From Williamsia sp. (GTDB lineage: Bacteria > Actinomycetota > Actinomycetes > Mycobacteriales > Mycobacteriaceae): a stretch of DNA of 42,957 nt. A model generated the notes under the pieces. It was given only the letters and a program-made list of their open reading frames with translations. It was not told the DNA's origin and did not search any database. The DNA is taken from positions 1 to 42,957 of the forward strand of contig NZ_JAEMTF010000027.1 in NCBI RefSeq assembly GCF_016462415.1, in the 5' to 3' direction. A program made the position numbers and the translations under genes. Numbering within the stretch: the stretch's first letter is position 1; the number at the start of each line of letters is the position of its first letter. This document shows positions 23,766-31,142 of this stretch, one piece after another.

Positions 23766-24848
23766 TCAGCGATCCCCGCCCGCCGTCGCCTCCGCGGCCC
23801 AGCGCTCGGCGAACGCGAGGAAGACGTCGTTCTCGTCGGGCTCGGTGACCGTCACACGCACACCGTCGCCGGCGAACGGGCGGATGACCACCTTGTTGTC
23901 GATCGCCACGGCGGCGAAGTCGAGCGAATCCGCGCCGAGGTCGATCCACACGAAGTTGGCCTGCGACTCGGGCACGCGGTAACCGAGCTCGCGCAGGCGG
24001 GACGAGACCCGGGACCGCTCGGCGACGACCGCCTCGGTCCGGGCGAGCAACTCCGCGTCGGCGGCGAGGCACGCGACAGCGGCGGCCTGGGCGAGGGAGT
24101 TGACGCTGAAGGGGACGTGGACCTTGCGCAGCGCCTCGATGACGGTCGGGTCGGCGATCGCGTACCCGACGCGCAGACCGGCCAGTCCGTACGCCTTGGA
24201 GAAGGTCCGCAGCACGACGAGGTTGCGGTAGCGCCGGTGCAGTTCGATCGCGTCGTAGCGCTGCGCCTCACTCGGCCGCACGTACTCGATGTAGGCCTCG
24301 TCGAGCGCGACGACGACCTCGGGCGGCACCCGGTCGAGGAACGCGATGAGGGCGTCCGCGTCGACCACGGTCCCGGTGGGGTTGTTCGGGTTGCAGACGA
24401 AGATCAGACGGGTGCGCTCGGTGATCGCCTCGGCCATCGCGGGCAGGTCGTAGGTGTGGTCGCCCGTCAGCGGGATCTGGACCGGCGTCGCGCCCACCAC
24501 GCGGGTCGCCAGCGGGTAGGTCTCGAACGACCGCCACCCGAACAGGACCTCGTCGCCGGGCGCGCTGGTGATCGCGATCAGGTTCTGACAGAGGCTGACC
24601 GATCCGCACCCGGTCTGGATGTTGTCCGGGGTGACGCCGAGCCGCTTGGCCAACGCCTCGGTGAGCGCCACCATCGCGTTGTCGGGGTAGCGGTTGAGGC
24701 CGCCCGCGGCGTCGGCGATCGCGGTGGCGACGCTGGGCAGAGGCCCGAAGGTGACCTCGTTGCTCGCGAGCTTCACCGCGCCCGGGAACGTCTTGCCGGG
24801 AACGTAGGCGGGCAGGGTGGCCAGATCGGGTCGGATGCGCGGTGTCAC
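23766..24848 (-). CDS. pat: Aromatic / histidinol-phosphate aminotransferase (Pat/HisC type)
   Basis: A protein of 360 residues, fold type I PLP aminotransferase. CNPNNPTGT at 152-160, the Asp of ALDEAYIEYV, and Lys218 in TFSKAYGLAGLRVGY (Schiff base) are all intact. It resembles mycobacterial Rv3772 (annotated HisC2/Pat), which acts on phenylpyruvate or histidinol phosphate. The presence of a separate hisC elsewhere cannot be checked here, so the substrate is not certain. The start is GTG at 24848. Two tRNA genes lie upstream on the opposite strand. Confidence 0.88.
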   Translation of the reverse strand: MTPRIRPDLATLPAYVPGKTFPGAVKLASNEVTFGPLPSVATAIADAAGGLNRYPDNAMVALTEALAKRLGVTPDNIQTGCGSVSLCQNLIAITSAPGDEVLFGWRSFETYPLATRVVGATPVQIPLTGDHTYDLPAMAEAITERTRLIFVCNPNNPTGTVVDADALIAFLDRVPPEVVVALDEAYIEYVRPSEAQRYDAIELHRRYRNLVVLRTFSKAYGLAGLRVGYAIADPTVIEALRKVHVPFSVNSLAQAAAVACLAADAELLARTEAVVAERSRVSSRLRELGYRVPESQANFVWIDLGADSLDFAAVAIDNKVVIRPFAGDGVRVTVTEPDENDVFLAFAERWAAEATAGGDR

Positions 24849-24949
24849 ACGTCAAATCTAGGCGGGTGTCCTGCGGGTTACCAACCGGTTTGCTCCGCGC
24901 GACGCACGCTGTGTAACCTTTGCTCTCGGCAGTTCGTAAGGACTCCGCT

Positions 24950-25041
24950 GGAGGCGTGCCAGAGCGGCCGAATGGGATTCACTGCTAATGAATTGTCCCG
25001 CTAAAACGGGACCGGAGGTTCAAATCCTCTCGCCTCCGCCA
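24950..25041 (+). tRNA. tRNA-Ser (anticodon GCT)
   Basis: GGAGGCG (24950-24956) pairs with CGCCTCC (25031-25037), followed by discriminator G and an encoded CCA (25039-25041). The anticodon stem ATTCA/TGAAT closes the loop CTGCTAA, giving GCT at 24984-24986. The long variable arm (TCCCGCTAAAACGGGA) marks class II. A plausible promoter is TTGCTC at 24890 with TAACCT 18 bp on. Confidence 0.97.
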
Positions 25042-25079
25042 CGGCACCAGCGGCCGTACAACTGAACACGCACGACCAC

Positions 25080-25155
25080 GCGCCCGTAGCTCAACGGATA
25101 GAGCACTTGACTACGGATCAAGAGGTTAGGGGTTCGAATCCCTTCGGGCGCACCA
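25080..25155 (+). tRNA. tRNA-Arg (anticodon ACG)
   Basis: GCGCCCG (25080-25086) pairs with CGGGCGC (25145-25151), discriminator A, encoded CCA (25153-25155). The anticodon stem CTTGA/TCAAG closes the loop CTACGGA, giving ACG at 25113-25115 (read as inosine-CG after editing). It lies 38 bp after tRNA-Ser(GCT), probably on one transcript. Confidence 0.97.
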
Positions 25156-25161
25156 CACGAC

Positions 25162-25197
25162 GATCCCGCCACTGCCCTCGCAGCGGCGGGATCTTTC
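25162..25197 (+). terminator. Rho-independent terminator after the tRNA pair
   Basis: GATCCCGCCACTGC (25162-25175) and GCAGCGGCGGGATC (25180-25193) form a 14-bp stem with a single mismatch and a 4-nt loop, followed by TTTC. It lies 6 bp after the tRNA-Arg CCA and just beyond the stop of the convergent monooxygenase gene, and may serve both. Confidence 0.85.
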
Positions 25198-25203
25198 GTC
25201 TGT

Positions 25204-26391
25204 CTACCCGGCCGCGGCCAGCGCCATCTCGGCGATGCTCTCGGCGTCGTGGGTGTTGACGTCGATGCCGGCGAAGATCGCGCCGATCCGCTCGGCCTGC
25301 TCCAGGCCGGTCAGGTCGGTCGACCGGTAGGTTCGGCCCGCATCGCGCGCACTCTCGCGCACCAGGCGGGTGCGGTCACGACGCAGCCCTCCGTACACCC
25401 GTAGCCGTGCGGGGATGTCGATCGGATCGCAGTCACGCAGCACGACCGCAAGCGTGGCAGCGTCCTCGACGGCCTGATTGGCCCCCTGGCCGAGATGCGG
25501 TGTCACCGCGTGCGCGGAGTCGCCCAGCAGTGCGATGCGACCGGTCGACCACCGGTCCAGTGGCTCGCGGTCGTAGATGCCCCACCGGAACGTCGCGTCC
25601 ATGGCGCCGATGATGTCGCCGACGCGGGGGTCCCAACCCGCGTAGGTGTCGGCCAACTCGTTCACGTCACCGGGCGCGGTCCACGATTCGATGACGTCGA
25701 GATTGGTCGGTGCGAAAGCGACGACGTTCAGCAGCGCGCCGTCGGACACGGGGTAGGTCAGGAAGCTGCGTTGCGGTCCGAGCCACATGGCGCAGATGGA
25801 CATGTCGACCACACCGTCGAGCCGGTCGGTGGGGATGAGTGCGCGGTAGGCCATGACCCCTTCGCTCACGGGGTCGGCCGGCTCGCTGACCATGCCCTGG
25901 ATGTGGGAGTGGATGCCGTCGGCCCCGATCAGCAGATCGGCCTCGACGCTGGTGCCGTCGGCGAAGTCCACCTCGATACCGTCGGCGTGTTCGGTGGCGC
26001 CGACGACCCTGTGTCCGAGGCGCAGTGCGCCGGTGGGCAACGCATCGGAGAGCACCTGCTGGAACTCGCCGCGGTGCAGGAACCAGGTGGTGGCAGGGTC
26101 GCCGAAGGACAGCCGCGAGGGTTCGCCGGCAATCGGGTCGCCCTGCCAGTTGCGGAACGCGTAGCGGTCGAACGCGCCGGCCACCGCATGCAGGCGATCG
26201 CCCAGGCCGAGGCGGGTCAGGATCCGAGATCCGTTGGTGGCGATCGAGACCCCCGCGCCGAGCGCTTTCAGTTCCGATGCCTGCTCGTAGACGGTGGCGT
26301 CGATTCCCCGGGCCCGCAGCGCGATGCCCGCGGTCAGTCCGCCGATGCCGGCTCCGACCACTGCCACTCGTAGCGTGCGCGTGCGATTCAC
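25204..26391 (-). CDS. FAD-dependent monooxygenase (salicylate/PHBH-type group A)
   Basis: A protein of 395 residues. FAD motifs: VAVVGAGIGGLTAGIALRARG at the N-terminus, LLIGADGIHS in the middle (DG motif), and IALLGDSAHAVTPHLGQGANQAVEDA near residue 290. This set defines the p-hydroxybenzoate/salicylate hydroxylase group, which hydroxylates aromatic rings with NAD(P)H and O2. GTG at 26391 with GGAGG at 26398-26404 region upstream is the start; the frame further upstream crosses the operator region. It is divergent from a TetR gene that probably represses it. The substrate is unknown. Confidence 0.9.
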   Translation of the reverse strand: MNRTRTLRVAVVGAGIGGLTAGIALRARGIDATVYEQASELKALGAGVSIATNGSRILTRLGLGDRLHAVAGAFDRYAFRNWQGDPIAGEPSRLSFGDPATTWFLHRGEFQQVLSDALPTGALRLGHRVVGATEHADGIEVDFADGTSVEADLLIGADGIHSHIQGMVSEPADPVSEGVMAYRALIPTDRLDGVVDMSICAMWLGPQRSFLTYPVSDGALLNVVAFAPTNLDVIESWTAPGDVNELADTYAGWDPRVGDIIGAMDATFRWGIYDREPLDRWSTGRIALLGDSAHAVTPHLGQGANQAVEDAATLAVVLRDCDPIDIPARLRVYGGLRRDRTRLVRESARDAGRTYRSTDLTGLEQAERIGAIFAGIDVNTHDAESIAEMALAAAG

Positions 26392-26416
26392 GATGTGTCC
26401 TCCCTCGACGTGTTCA

Positions 26417-26462
26417 TGTACCGATCGGCACACTTTTGACGGTAGACGTACCGATCGATACA
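26417..26462. promoter_or_regulatory. Twin TetR operators flanking the tetR promoter
   Basis: TGTACCGATCGGCACA (26417-26432) and CGTACCGATCGATACA (26447-26462) are two copies of a near-palindrome with GTACCGATCG core, 30 bp apart centre to start. Between and inside them lies TTGACG (26436-26441), 17 bp, TACATT (26459-26464): a good promoter for the tetR gene, with the -10 inside the second box. Confidence 0.8.
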
Positions 26463-26470
26463 TTCAAGCA

Positions 26471-27040
26471 ATGCCGCGAATGCCCGATCAGAAGAAGCGT
26501 GCGGACCTGCTGCGCGACGTCGTGGGCTATCTGGAGGACAACGGCGTCAGCGATCTGTCACTGGCGCCGATGGCGCAGGCGTTGGGAACGAGCAAACGCA
26601 TGCTGCTCTACTACTTCGGCGACCGCGGGGCGCTGCTGGCCCAGGCGATGGATGCGGCTCGACCCGACGCCGGCCAGATCTTCGACGGCGTCACCAGCGA
26701 CGAGGAGTTCGTCGACGCGGCACGAACCCTGTGGCGGGCCATCACACGCGGTGAGCAACGCCGCAGCGTGACGGTGATGCTGCAGGTGCTGAGCCTGGCA
26801 TCGACCGATCCCGACATCTACGGTCGGTACGCCCGTGTGGCGGTCGACGTCATGCTGGGTCCTGCCACGCAGGCGCTGGTCTCGCTGGGGTACGACCCCG
26901 CCGACGCCGCCGCGCGAGCGACCCTCGTCGTCTCCGGCCTGCGCGGACTGTGCCAGGACGGACTGGTGACCTCGCAGCGTGCCCGTGTCGACGCGGCGGC
27001 CGAACTCGTCATCGCCGCCGCGGTCGCCCCGGTGCGCTGA
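26471..27040 (+). CDS. TetR-family transcriptional regulator
   Basis: A protein of 189 residues. The N-terminal HTH reads VSDLSLAPMAQALGTSKRMLLYYFGDRGALLAQAM (the TetR SxxxLYxHF-like recognition helix is KRMLLYYFG). The C-terminal ligand domain is helical. The ATG at 26471 lies 6 nt after the -10 box, just where transcription should begin, so the message is probably leaderless; no Shine-Dalgarno is visible. It sits divergent from the FAD monooxygenase and between twin palindromes, so it should repress itself and that enzyme. A second ATG at 26480 is possible. Confidence 0.88.
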   Translation: MPRMPDQKKRADLLRDVVGYLEDNGVSDLSLAPMAQALGTSKRMLLYYFGDRGALLAQAMDAARPDAGQIFDGVTSDEEFVDAARTLWRAITRGEQRRSVTVMLQVLSLASTDPDIYGRYARVAVDVMLGPATQALVSLGYDPADAAARATLVVSGLRGLCQDGLVTSQRARVDAAAELVIAAAVAPVR

Positions 27041-27046
27041 GCCGGC

Positions 27047-27976
27047 TCAGGGCAGCGTGTGCCCGGCCGCACGGAAGATCCGGTACCACTGCTCGCGGGT
27101 GAGCTCGACGTCCGATCCGGCGGCGGCCTCGGTCACCCGACTCGGTGTCGTGGTTCCGAGAACGACCTGAATGTTGGCCGGGTGCCGGGTGATCCACGCG
27201 GTCGCGATCCCGGTTGGCGTGACGCCGTAGTGGTCCGCCAACTCGTCGAGCACGTCGTTGAGTTCTGCGTAGTTCTCACGATCGCCGAGGAAGACGCCGT
27301 CGGACGTGCCTTTCTGGAACGGTGACCACGCCTGCAGGGTCATACCGTGCACGCGTGAGTAGTCGAGCAATCCGTTGTCCCGGCTGACCGACTGGTCGAG
27401 GCCGCCGATGTTCGCCGCGACGCCGGCTGCGATGAGCGGGGCGTGGGTGACGCTCAGCTGCACCTGATTCGCCACCAGGGGCTGCGTGACGGCGGTCTTG
27501 AGCAGCTCGATCTGACCGGGAGTGTGATTGGAGACGCCGAACGCGCGCACCTTGCCCGACGACTGCAGCGCGTCGAAGGCGGCGGCCACCTCGGCCGGTT
27601 CCACCAGCGTGTCCGGGCGGTGCAACAGCAACAGATCCAGGTGATCGGTGCGCAGGGCGTCCAGCGACTCGTCGACCGTGTCGAGGATGTGTCGGGTCGA
27701 GAAGTCGTAGAAACCGTCGCGGATGCCGACCTTGCTCTGCAGCATCACCCGCTCCCGTTGTGATGCCGTGAACGTCACCGCCGCACCGAATCTCCGTTCG
27801 CACGCGTGCCGCTCGCTACCGTAGATGTCGGCGTGGTCGAAGACCGTGACACCGGAATCCATCGCGGTCCCGACGAGCGTCCGGATCTGTTCGTCGTCGA
27901 GCGGTTCGATCCGCATCAGGCCGAGGACGACGGCTGAGGCGCTGCGGCCCGTGGCGGGGAGTTCGTAGGTCTTCAC
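27047..27976 (-). CDS. Aldo/keto reductase (YdhF-like)
   Basis: A protein of 309 residues with the aldo/keto reductase catalytic tetrad: Asp47 (VFDHADIYG), Tyr52, Lys82 (LQSKVGI) and His119 (LLLLHRPD). NADPH-binding end segments (VVLGTTTPSRVTEA) follow the family. The reading frame continues upstream over the divergent gene, but GTG at 27976 (VKTYELPATG) with GGGAA upstream matches the family start. It would reduce carbonyl compounds; the physiological substrate is unknown. The stop is 6 bp from the convergent tetR stop. Confidence 0.9.
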   Translation of the reverse strand: MKTYELPATGRSASAVVLGLMRIEPLDDEQIRTLVGTAMDSGVTVFDHADIYGSERHACERRFGAAVTFTASQRERVMLQSKVGIRDGFYDFSTRHILDTVDESLDALRTDHLDLLLLHRPDTLVEPAEVAAAFDALQSSGKVRAFGVSNHTPGQIELLKTAVTQPLVANQVQLSVTHAPLIAAGVAANIGGLDQSVSRDNGLLDYSRVHGMTLQAWSPFQKGTSDGVFLGDRENYAELNDVLDELADHYGVTPTGIATAWITRHPANIQVVLGTTTPSRVTEAAAGSDVELTREQWYRIFRAAGHTLP

Positions 27977-28034
27977 GTTCCCAGGATGCCCTGCGTCGAC
28001 TCTGAACCGGTAGGGCGCCAATACAGTGGCCACC

Positions 28035-29039
28035 ATGACGGGTGTACGAGACGACAACATGGGTGGAGGAGACGACGCCTCCGAACCGCCACGGCCGATC
28101 TGCACGGAGCTCCTGGCCGCACAGGAAGTGTGGGACACGAGGGACCGGCTGCAGCGAGAACTCGACGCGGCGGTGGCTGTCGGCGAGACCACCGCAGCTG
28201 AACTGGACCGGGTCGCCGGTATGCACGAGATCGAGAGCGATGACGTCCACGATCTCGAGTCGGTGACTCCCACCCGGGTGTGGGCCTCGCTGCGCGGGGC
28301 GCGCGACGAACGGTTGCAGCAGGAGCGTGCGGAGCGCGACGACGCCGAGCGCAGGCTGCGTGCGGCCGAGTACGAGGACGGCAGAGCTCGTGCCGACGCC
28401 GAGCGACTCCGGCAGGCGATCGCCGATCTGGGCGACGTCGACAGCCGGCGGGCCGACGCTCTCGACGCGATGGAGCAGTGGATTGACCGTGTTGGTGCGG
28501 TGGGGCTGGACTCGCTGCGGCGGGTGGCCCTGGAACGCCACGCGCTCGACGACGAACTCGGCGAGGTGCGCCAGGCCATCGCGGCCGTGGAGACCGCCGA
28601 ATCCCGCCTGGCCGAGGCCGCGGTCTGGCTCGGGAAGGCCGGGGACTGGGCGACCTACGACACTTTCTTCGGCGGCGGGATGATCGGGGACGCAATCAAA
28701 TACGACCGAATCGACTCCGCCAAGGCGTCGATCGCTGCTGCCGAGGACAGTCTGCGAACCCTCTCCTCCGAATTGTCCGACATCGGTATGACGTCGATCG
28801 GCGGGGTCGACGTGGGTGGACTGACCAGCACGTTCGACGTCTGGTTCGACAACTTCTTCAGTGACGGCGCGGTACGGGGGCGCATCCGCGATGCGGCCGA
28901 GCGGGTACAGGTGGCGCGGCACTCGGTGGCGCAGGCCGCCGCCGAACTCGGCCGACGTCGTGACCACATGACGCAACGGTCGACCGAGCTCGGCGAGCAG
29001 AGGCGAATCATGCTGCTCGACAGGGCCGCTGGGCGCTGA
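28035..29039 (+). CDS. Hypothetical coiled-coil protein, 334 residues
   Basis: I do not recognise the family. Residues 25-200 are highly charged and heptad-like (DRLQRELDAAV; ERLQQERAERDDAERRLRAAEYEDGRARADAERLRQAI). A short Gly/aromatic break (GDWATYDTFFGGGMIGDAIKYDRID) separates this from a second helical region, which includes the hydrophobic stretch TFDVWFDNFFSDG near residue 275. There is no signal peptide. ATG at 28035 is preferred to GTG at 28026; a TACAGT -10-like box ends at 28027, so the transcript could be leaderless. It is divergent from the aldo/keto reductase. The layout resembles filament or scaffold proteins, but no function can be assigned. Confidence 0.75.
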   Translation: MTGVRDDNMGGGDDASEPPRPICTELLAAQEVWDTRDRLQRELDAAVAVGETTAAELDRVAGMHEIESDDVHDLESVTPTRVWASLRGARDERLQQERAERDDAERRLRAAEYEDGRARADAERLRQAIADLGDVDSRRADALDAMEQWIDRVGAVGLDSLRRVALERHALDDELGEVRQAIAAVETAESRLAEAAVWLGKAGDWATYDTFFGGGMIGDAIKYDRIDSAKASIAAAEDSLRTLSSELSDIGMTSIGGVDVGGLTSTFDVWFDNFFSDGAVRGRIRDAAERVQVARHSVAQAAAELGRRRDHMTQRSTELGEQRRIMLLDRAAGR

Positions 29040-29072
29040 CCACGAGGTCGGGGGCGCCGTGTGTGCTCGCCG

Positions 29073-31142
29073 TCAGCTGTCGGTCGCACCGGAATCGACC
29101 GGCATGCGCTCGGCACCCCAACTGCGTTCGATGAACCCGACGATGCGGTCGATGTCCTCGGACGGGACGTTCTGCGGCTCGCCGTTCTCCAACGGGTCGG
29201 CGTGGAAGATGTAGAGCCGGGAGGCGAACTGGTCGAACGGCAGCGATCCCTCGCCGGCCCGCTCCCCGTTGCCGGCGGTCCCGACCACGACGCCGTCACC
29301 CCAGTCCTGGCCGCTGTCGTTGTTGGGGTTGAAGAAGTACACCCGCATCACGCCGTCGGGGTCGGCGGCGACGCGCAGGATGGTGATCGCGTGCCAGCCG
29401 ACGTACCGTGCCGCGCTGTCGGTCACCGCCACCCCGGCCGGCTGGGGGTGGATCAGCGGCTGATCGCCGTTGTAGGCGGGGTGATACGAGGCGTGGAACT
29501 GCCTCAGGAAGTCGTCGAGGTCGATGAGGTTGCCGGTCTCCACGTCGACGTTGATGTGGAATTCCCTTGCGGCCCACCAGCCGTGGAACTCGGGGTTGAC
29601 CCATCGGTGCGGATCGCCCGGTCGTCCGGCGCAGCGCCGGACCATCTCGGCGTAGATGCGGTCGAGGTGTGGGACCAGCAGCAGCGACACCGGATCCAGG
29701 TCGATGGGGTCGCTGGTCGCGACACCGGAGACGCTGTCGGTCGACGACAACGGTTGCCCCTCGAAGTGCATGACGATCTCGTCGTCGCGCGCCGCCCAGA
29801 CCACCATCTGCAGCAGGTAGTCCGGGTCGTTGTAGGCCCACATCGACAGTGCACGCGCCGACTGACAGGTCGGGTTGTCGCCCTGACCGACGCCCAGCGG
29901 CTGTCCGAGCATGGACAGCAACCCACCGAGCAGGCGCGACTCCGGCGCCGGTGTGGGCCCGAACGCCAGCGTCATCCGTTCGCGGACCGCAGGCGAGAGC
30001 TTGAGCGCGATCTGCCGCCACAGCGACGGCACGATCGGCGGCTGGTGCAGAATGCCTCGATCGAGCATCAGCGCGAGGCCGTACAGGCACTGCGCGGTCT
30101 CCGGGTGGACGGCCTCGAGGACGAGACGGTGGACCAGTTCGGGGTAGCGCTGCAACGAGATACGGCCGGTCTCGGAGAGTCCGAGCGCCTCGGGCAACCC
30201 GTAGGAGTTGTTCTCGACGAGGAAGCGCACCAGCGTCGCGTGGTACGGCGAGACGAGTCCGGTGTCGTGCATGGCGCGGGCGAATCCGCCGGCCTCGAAC
30301 TGCAGGGCGCCGGCGTCCATGTTCTCCAGGCGCGACCGGTAGACGTCGACACCGGGATCCTCGCGACATGAGTCGGTGGTTCCGAACAGTGCCGTGATCA
30401 GGCGGTCGAGGCCCTGACCGGAGTTGCCGAGGTCGACGTCGGGGTCGTCGCGGTAGATCGCGATGCGGGTCACCATCGAGGTGACCTGCTCGACCTGGAT
30501 CGGACGCTGCCGCAGGATGCGCCAGATCTCCTCGACCAGTTCGTCGAGGACGCTGTCGTAGCCGATCTGCTCGGCCACGTAGGCGAACAGATCGCGGATC
30601 AGATACGCGGTGCGGCCCAACCGGACTCGCTCTGACTCCGACGGCGGCGTGAACAACACCTCGAGGTTCATCGCGAGAACCTGCGACAGGAACCGCCGCG
30701 CGTCGTCGGCGGAGATCGACGGGTGGGTGAACTCGCCGGCGGCGATCGCCACCAACCGCAGTTCGCTGGTCGCCTCGAGCACGACGGTGTCGTTCTGACC
30801 GCTGCGCAGACTCGGCCCGACGAAGCCCGGCACCAGGATGTCCGGTTGCGACCAGTCGGTGCCCTCGAACAGTCCGGCACCGTCGAGCTCCGCGGCGCGG
30901 TCCCGGATCGCCGCGCACCCGCCCTTCTGCGCCAGCACGCGGTGCAGCGAGTCGAGGACGCGTCGAACCTTCGTGTTCTTGGTGAAACTCGGCGCGTCAC
31001 GCAGGGCGGCGGTCGCGTGATCGAGCTGCGCGAGCCGCGACGTCAGAGCCGGATCCTGCGCAGGCGAGGAGTCCCCCTCTGTCGAGGAGGCGTCCATCGT
31101 CTGCGTCGGTCCGGTCCGGTCGTTCCCGAGTTCCTGCTTCAC
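29073..31142 (-). CDS. Large unknown protein with a papain-like Gln-Cys-His-Asn set
   Basis: A protein of 689 residues, no signal peptide or membrane span. The first 400 residues look helical and match nothing I know. The C-terminal part carries residues spaced as in papain-fold enzymes: Gln420 and Cys426 (LGVGQGDNPTCQSARAL) six apart, like papain Gln19/Cys25, then His584 (YVGWHAITILRV) and Asn605 (VYFFNPNN). The His and Asn sit on predicted strands, as in papain and transglutaminase-like folds. It could be a peptidase, an amidase or an acyl/amide transferase. It overlaps the upstream ATP-grasp gene by 4 bp, so the two act together (inference). Confidence 0.8.
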   Translation of the reverse strand: MKQELGNDRTGPTQTMDASSTEGDSSPAQDPALTSRLAQLDHATAALRDAPSFTKNTKVRRVLDSLHRVLAQKGGCAAIRDRAAELDGAGLFEGTDWSQPDILVPGFVGPSLRSGQNDTVVLEATSELRLVAIAAGEFTHPSISADDARRFLSQVLAMNLEVLFTPPSESERVRLGRTAYLIRDLFAYVAEQIGYDSVLDELVEEIWRILRQRPIQVEQVTSMVTRIAIYRDDPDVDLGNSGQGLDRLITALFGTTDSCREDPGVDVYRSRLENMDAGALQFEAGGFARAMHDTGLVSPYHATLVRFLVENNSYGLPEALGLSETGRISLQRYPELVHRLVLEAVHPETAQCLYGLALMLDRGILHQPPIVPSLWRQIALKLSPAVRERMTLAFGPTPAPESRLLGGLLSMLGQPLGVGQGDNPTCQSARALSMWAYNDPDYLLQMVVWAARDDEIVMHFEGQPLSSTDSVSGVATSDPIDLDPVSLLLVPHLDRIYAEMVRRCAGRPGDPHRWVNPEFHGWWAAREFHINVDVETGNLIDLDDFLRQFHASYHPAYNGDQPLIHPQPAGVAVTDSAARYVGWHAITILRVAADPDGVMRVYFFNPNNDSGQDWGDGVVVGTAGNGERAGEGSLPFDQFASRLYIFHADPLENGEPQNVPSEDIDRIVGFIERSWGAERMPVDSGATDS

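Noticed and set aside
23721-25004. A 427-codon plus-strand frame over the aminotransferase gene and into tRNA-Ser(GCT).
   Set aside because: It is antisense to an aminotransferase with intact catalytic motifs and runs into a tRNA.
24950-25155. tRNA-Ser/tRNA-Arg pair as an integration site.
   Set aside because: No integrase, direct repeat or mobile gene is found on either side, and the following monooxygenase/TetR pair looks chromosomal.
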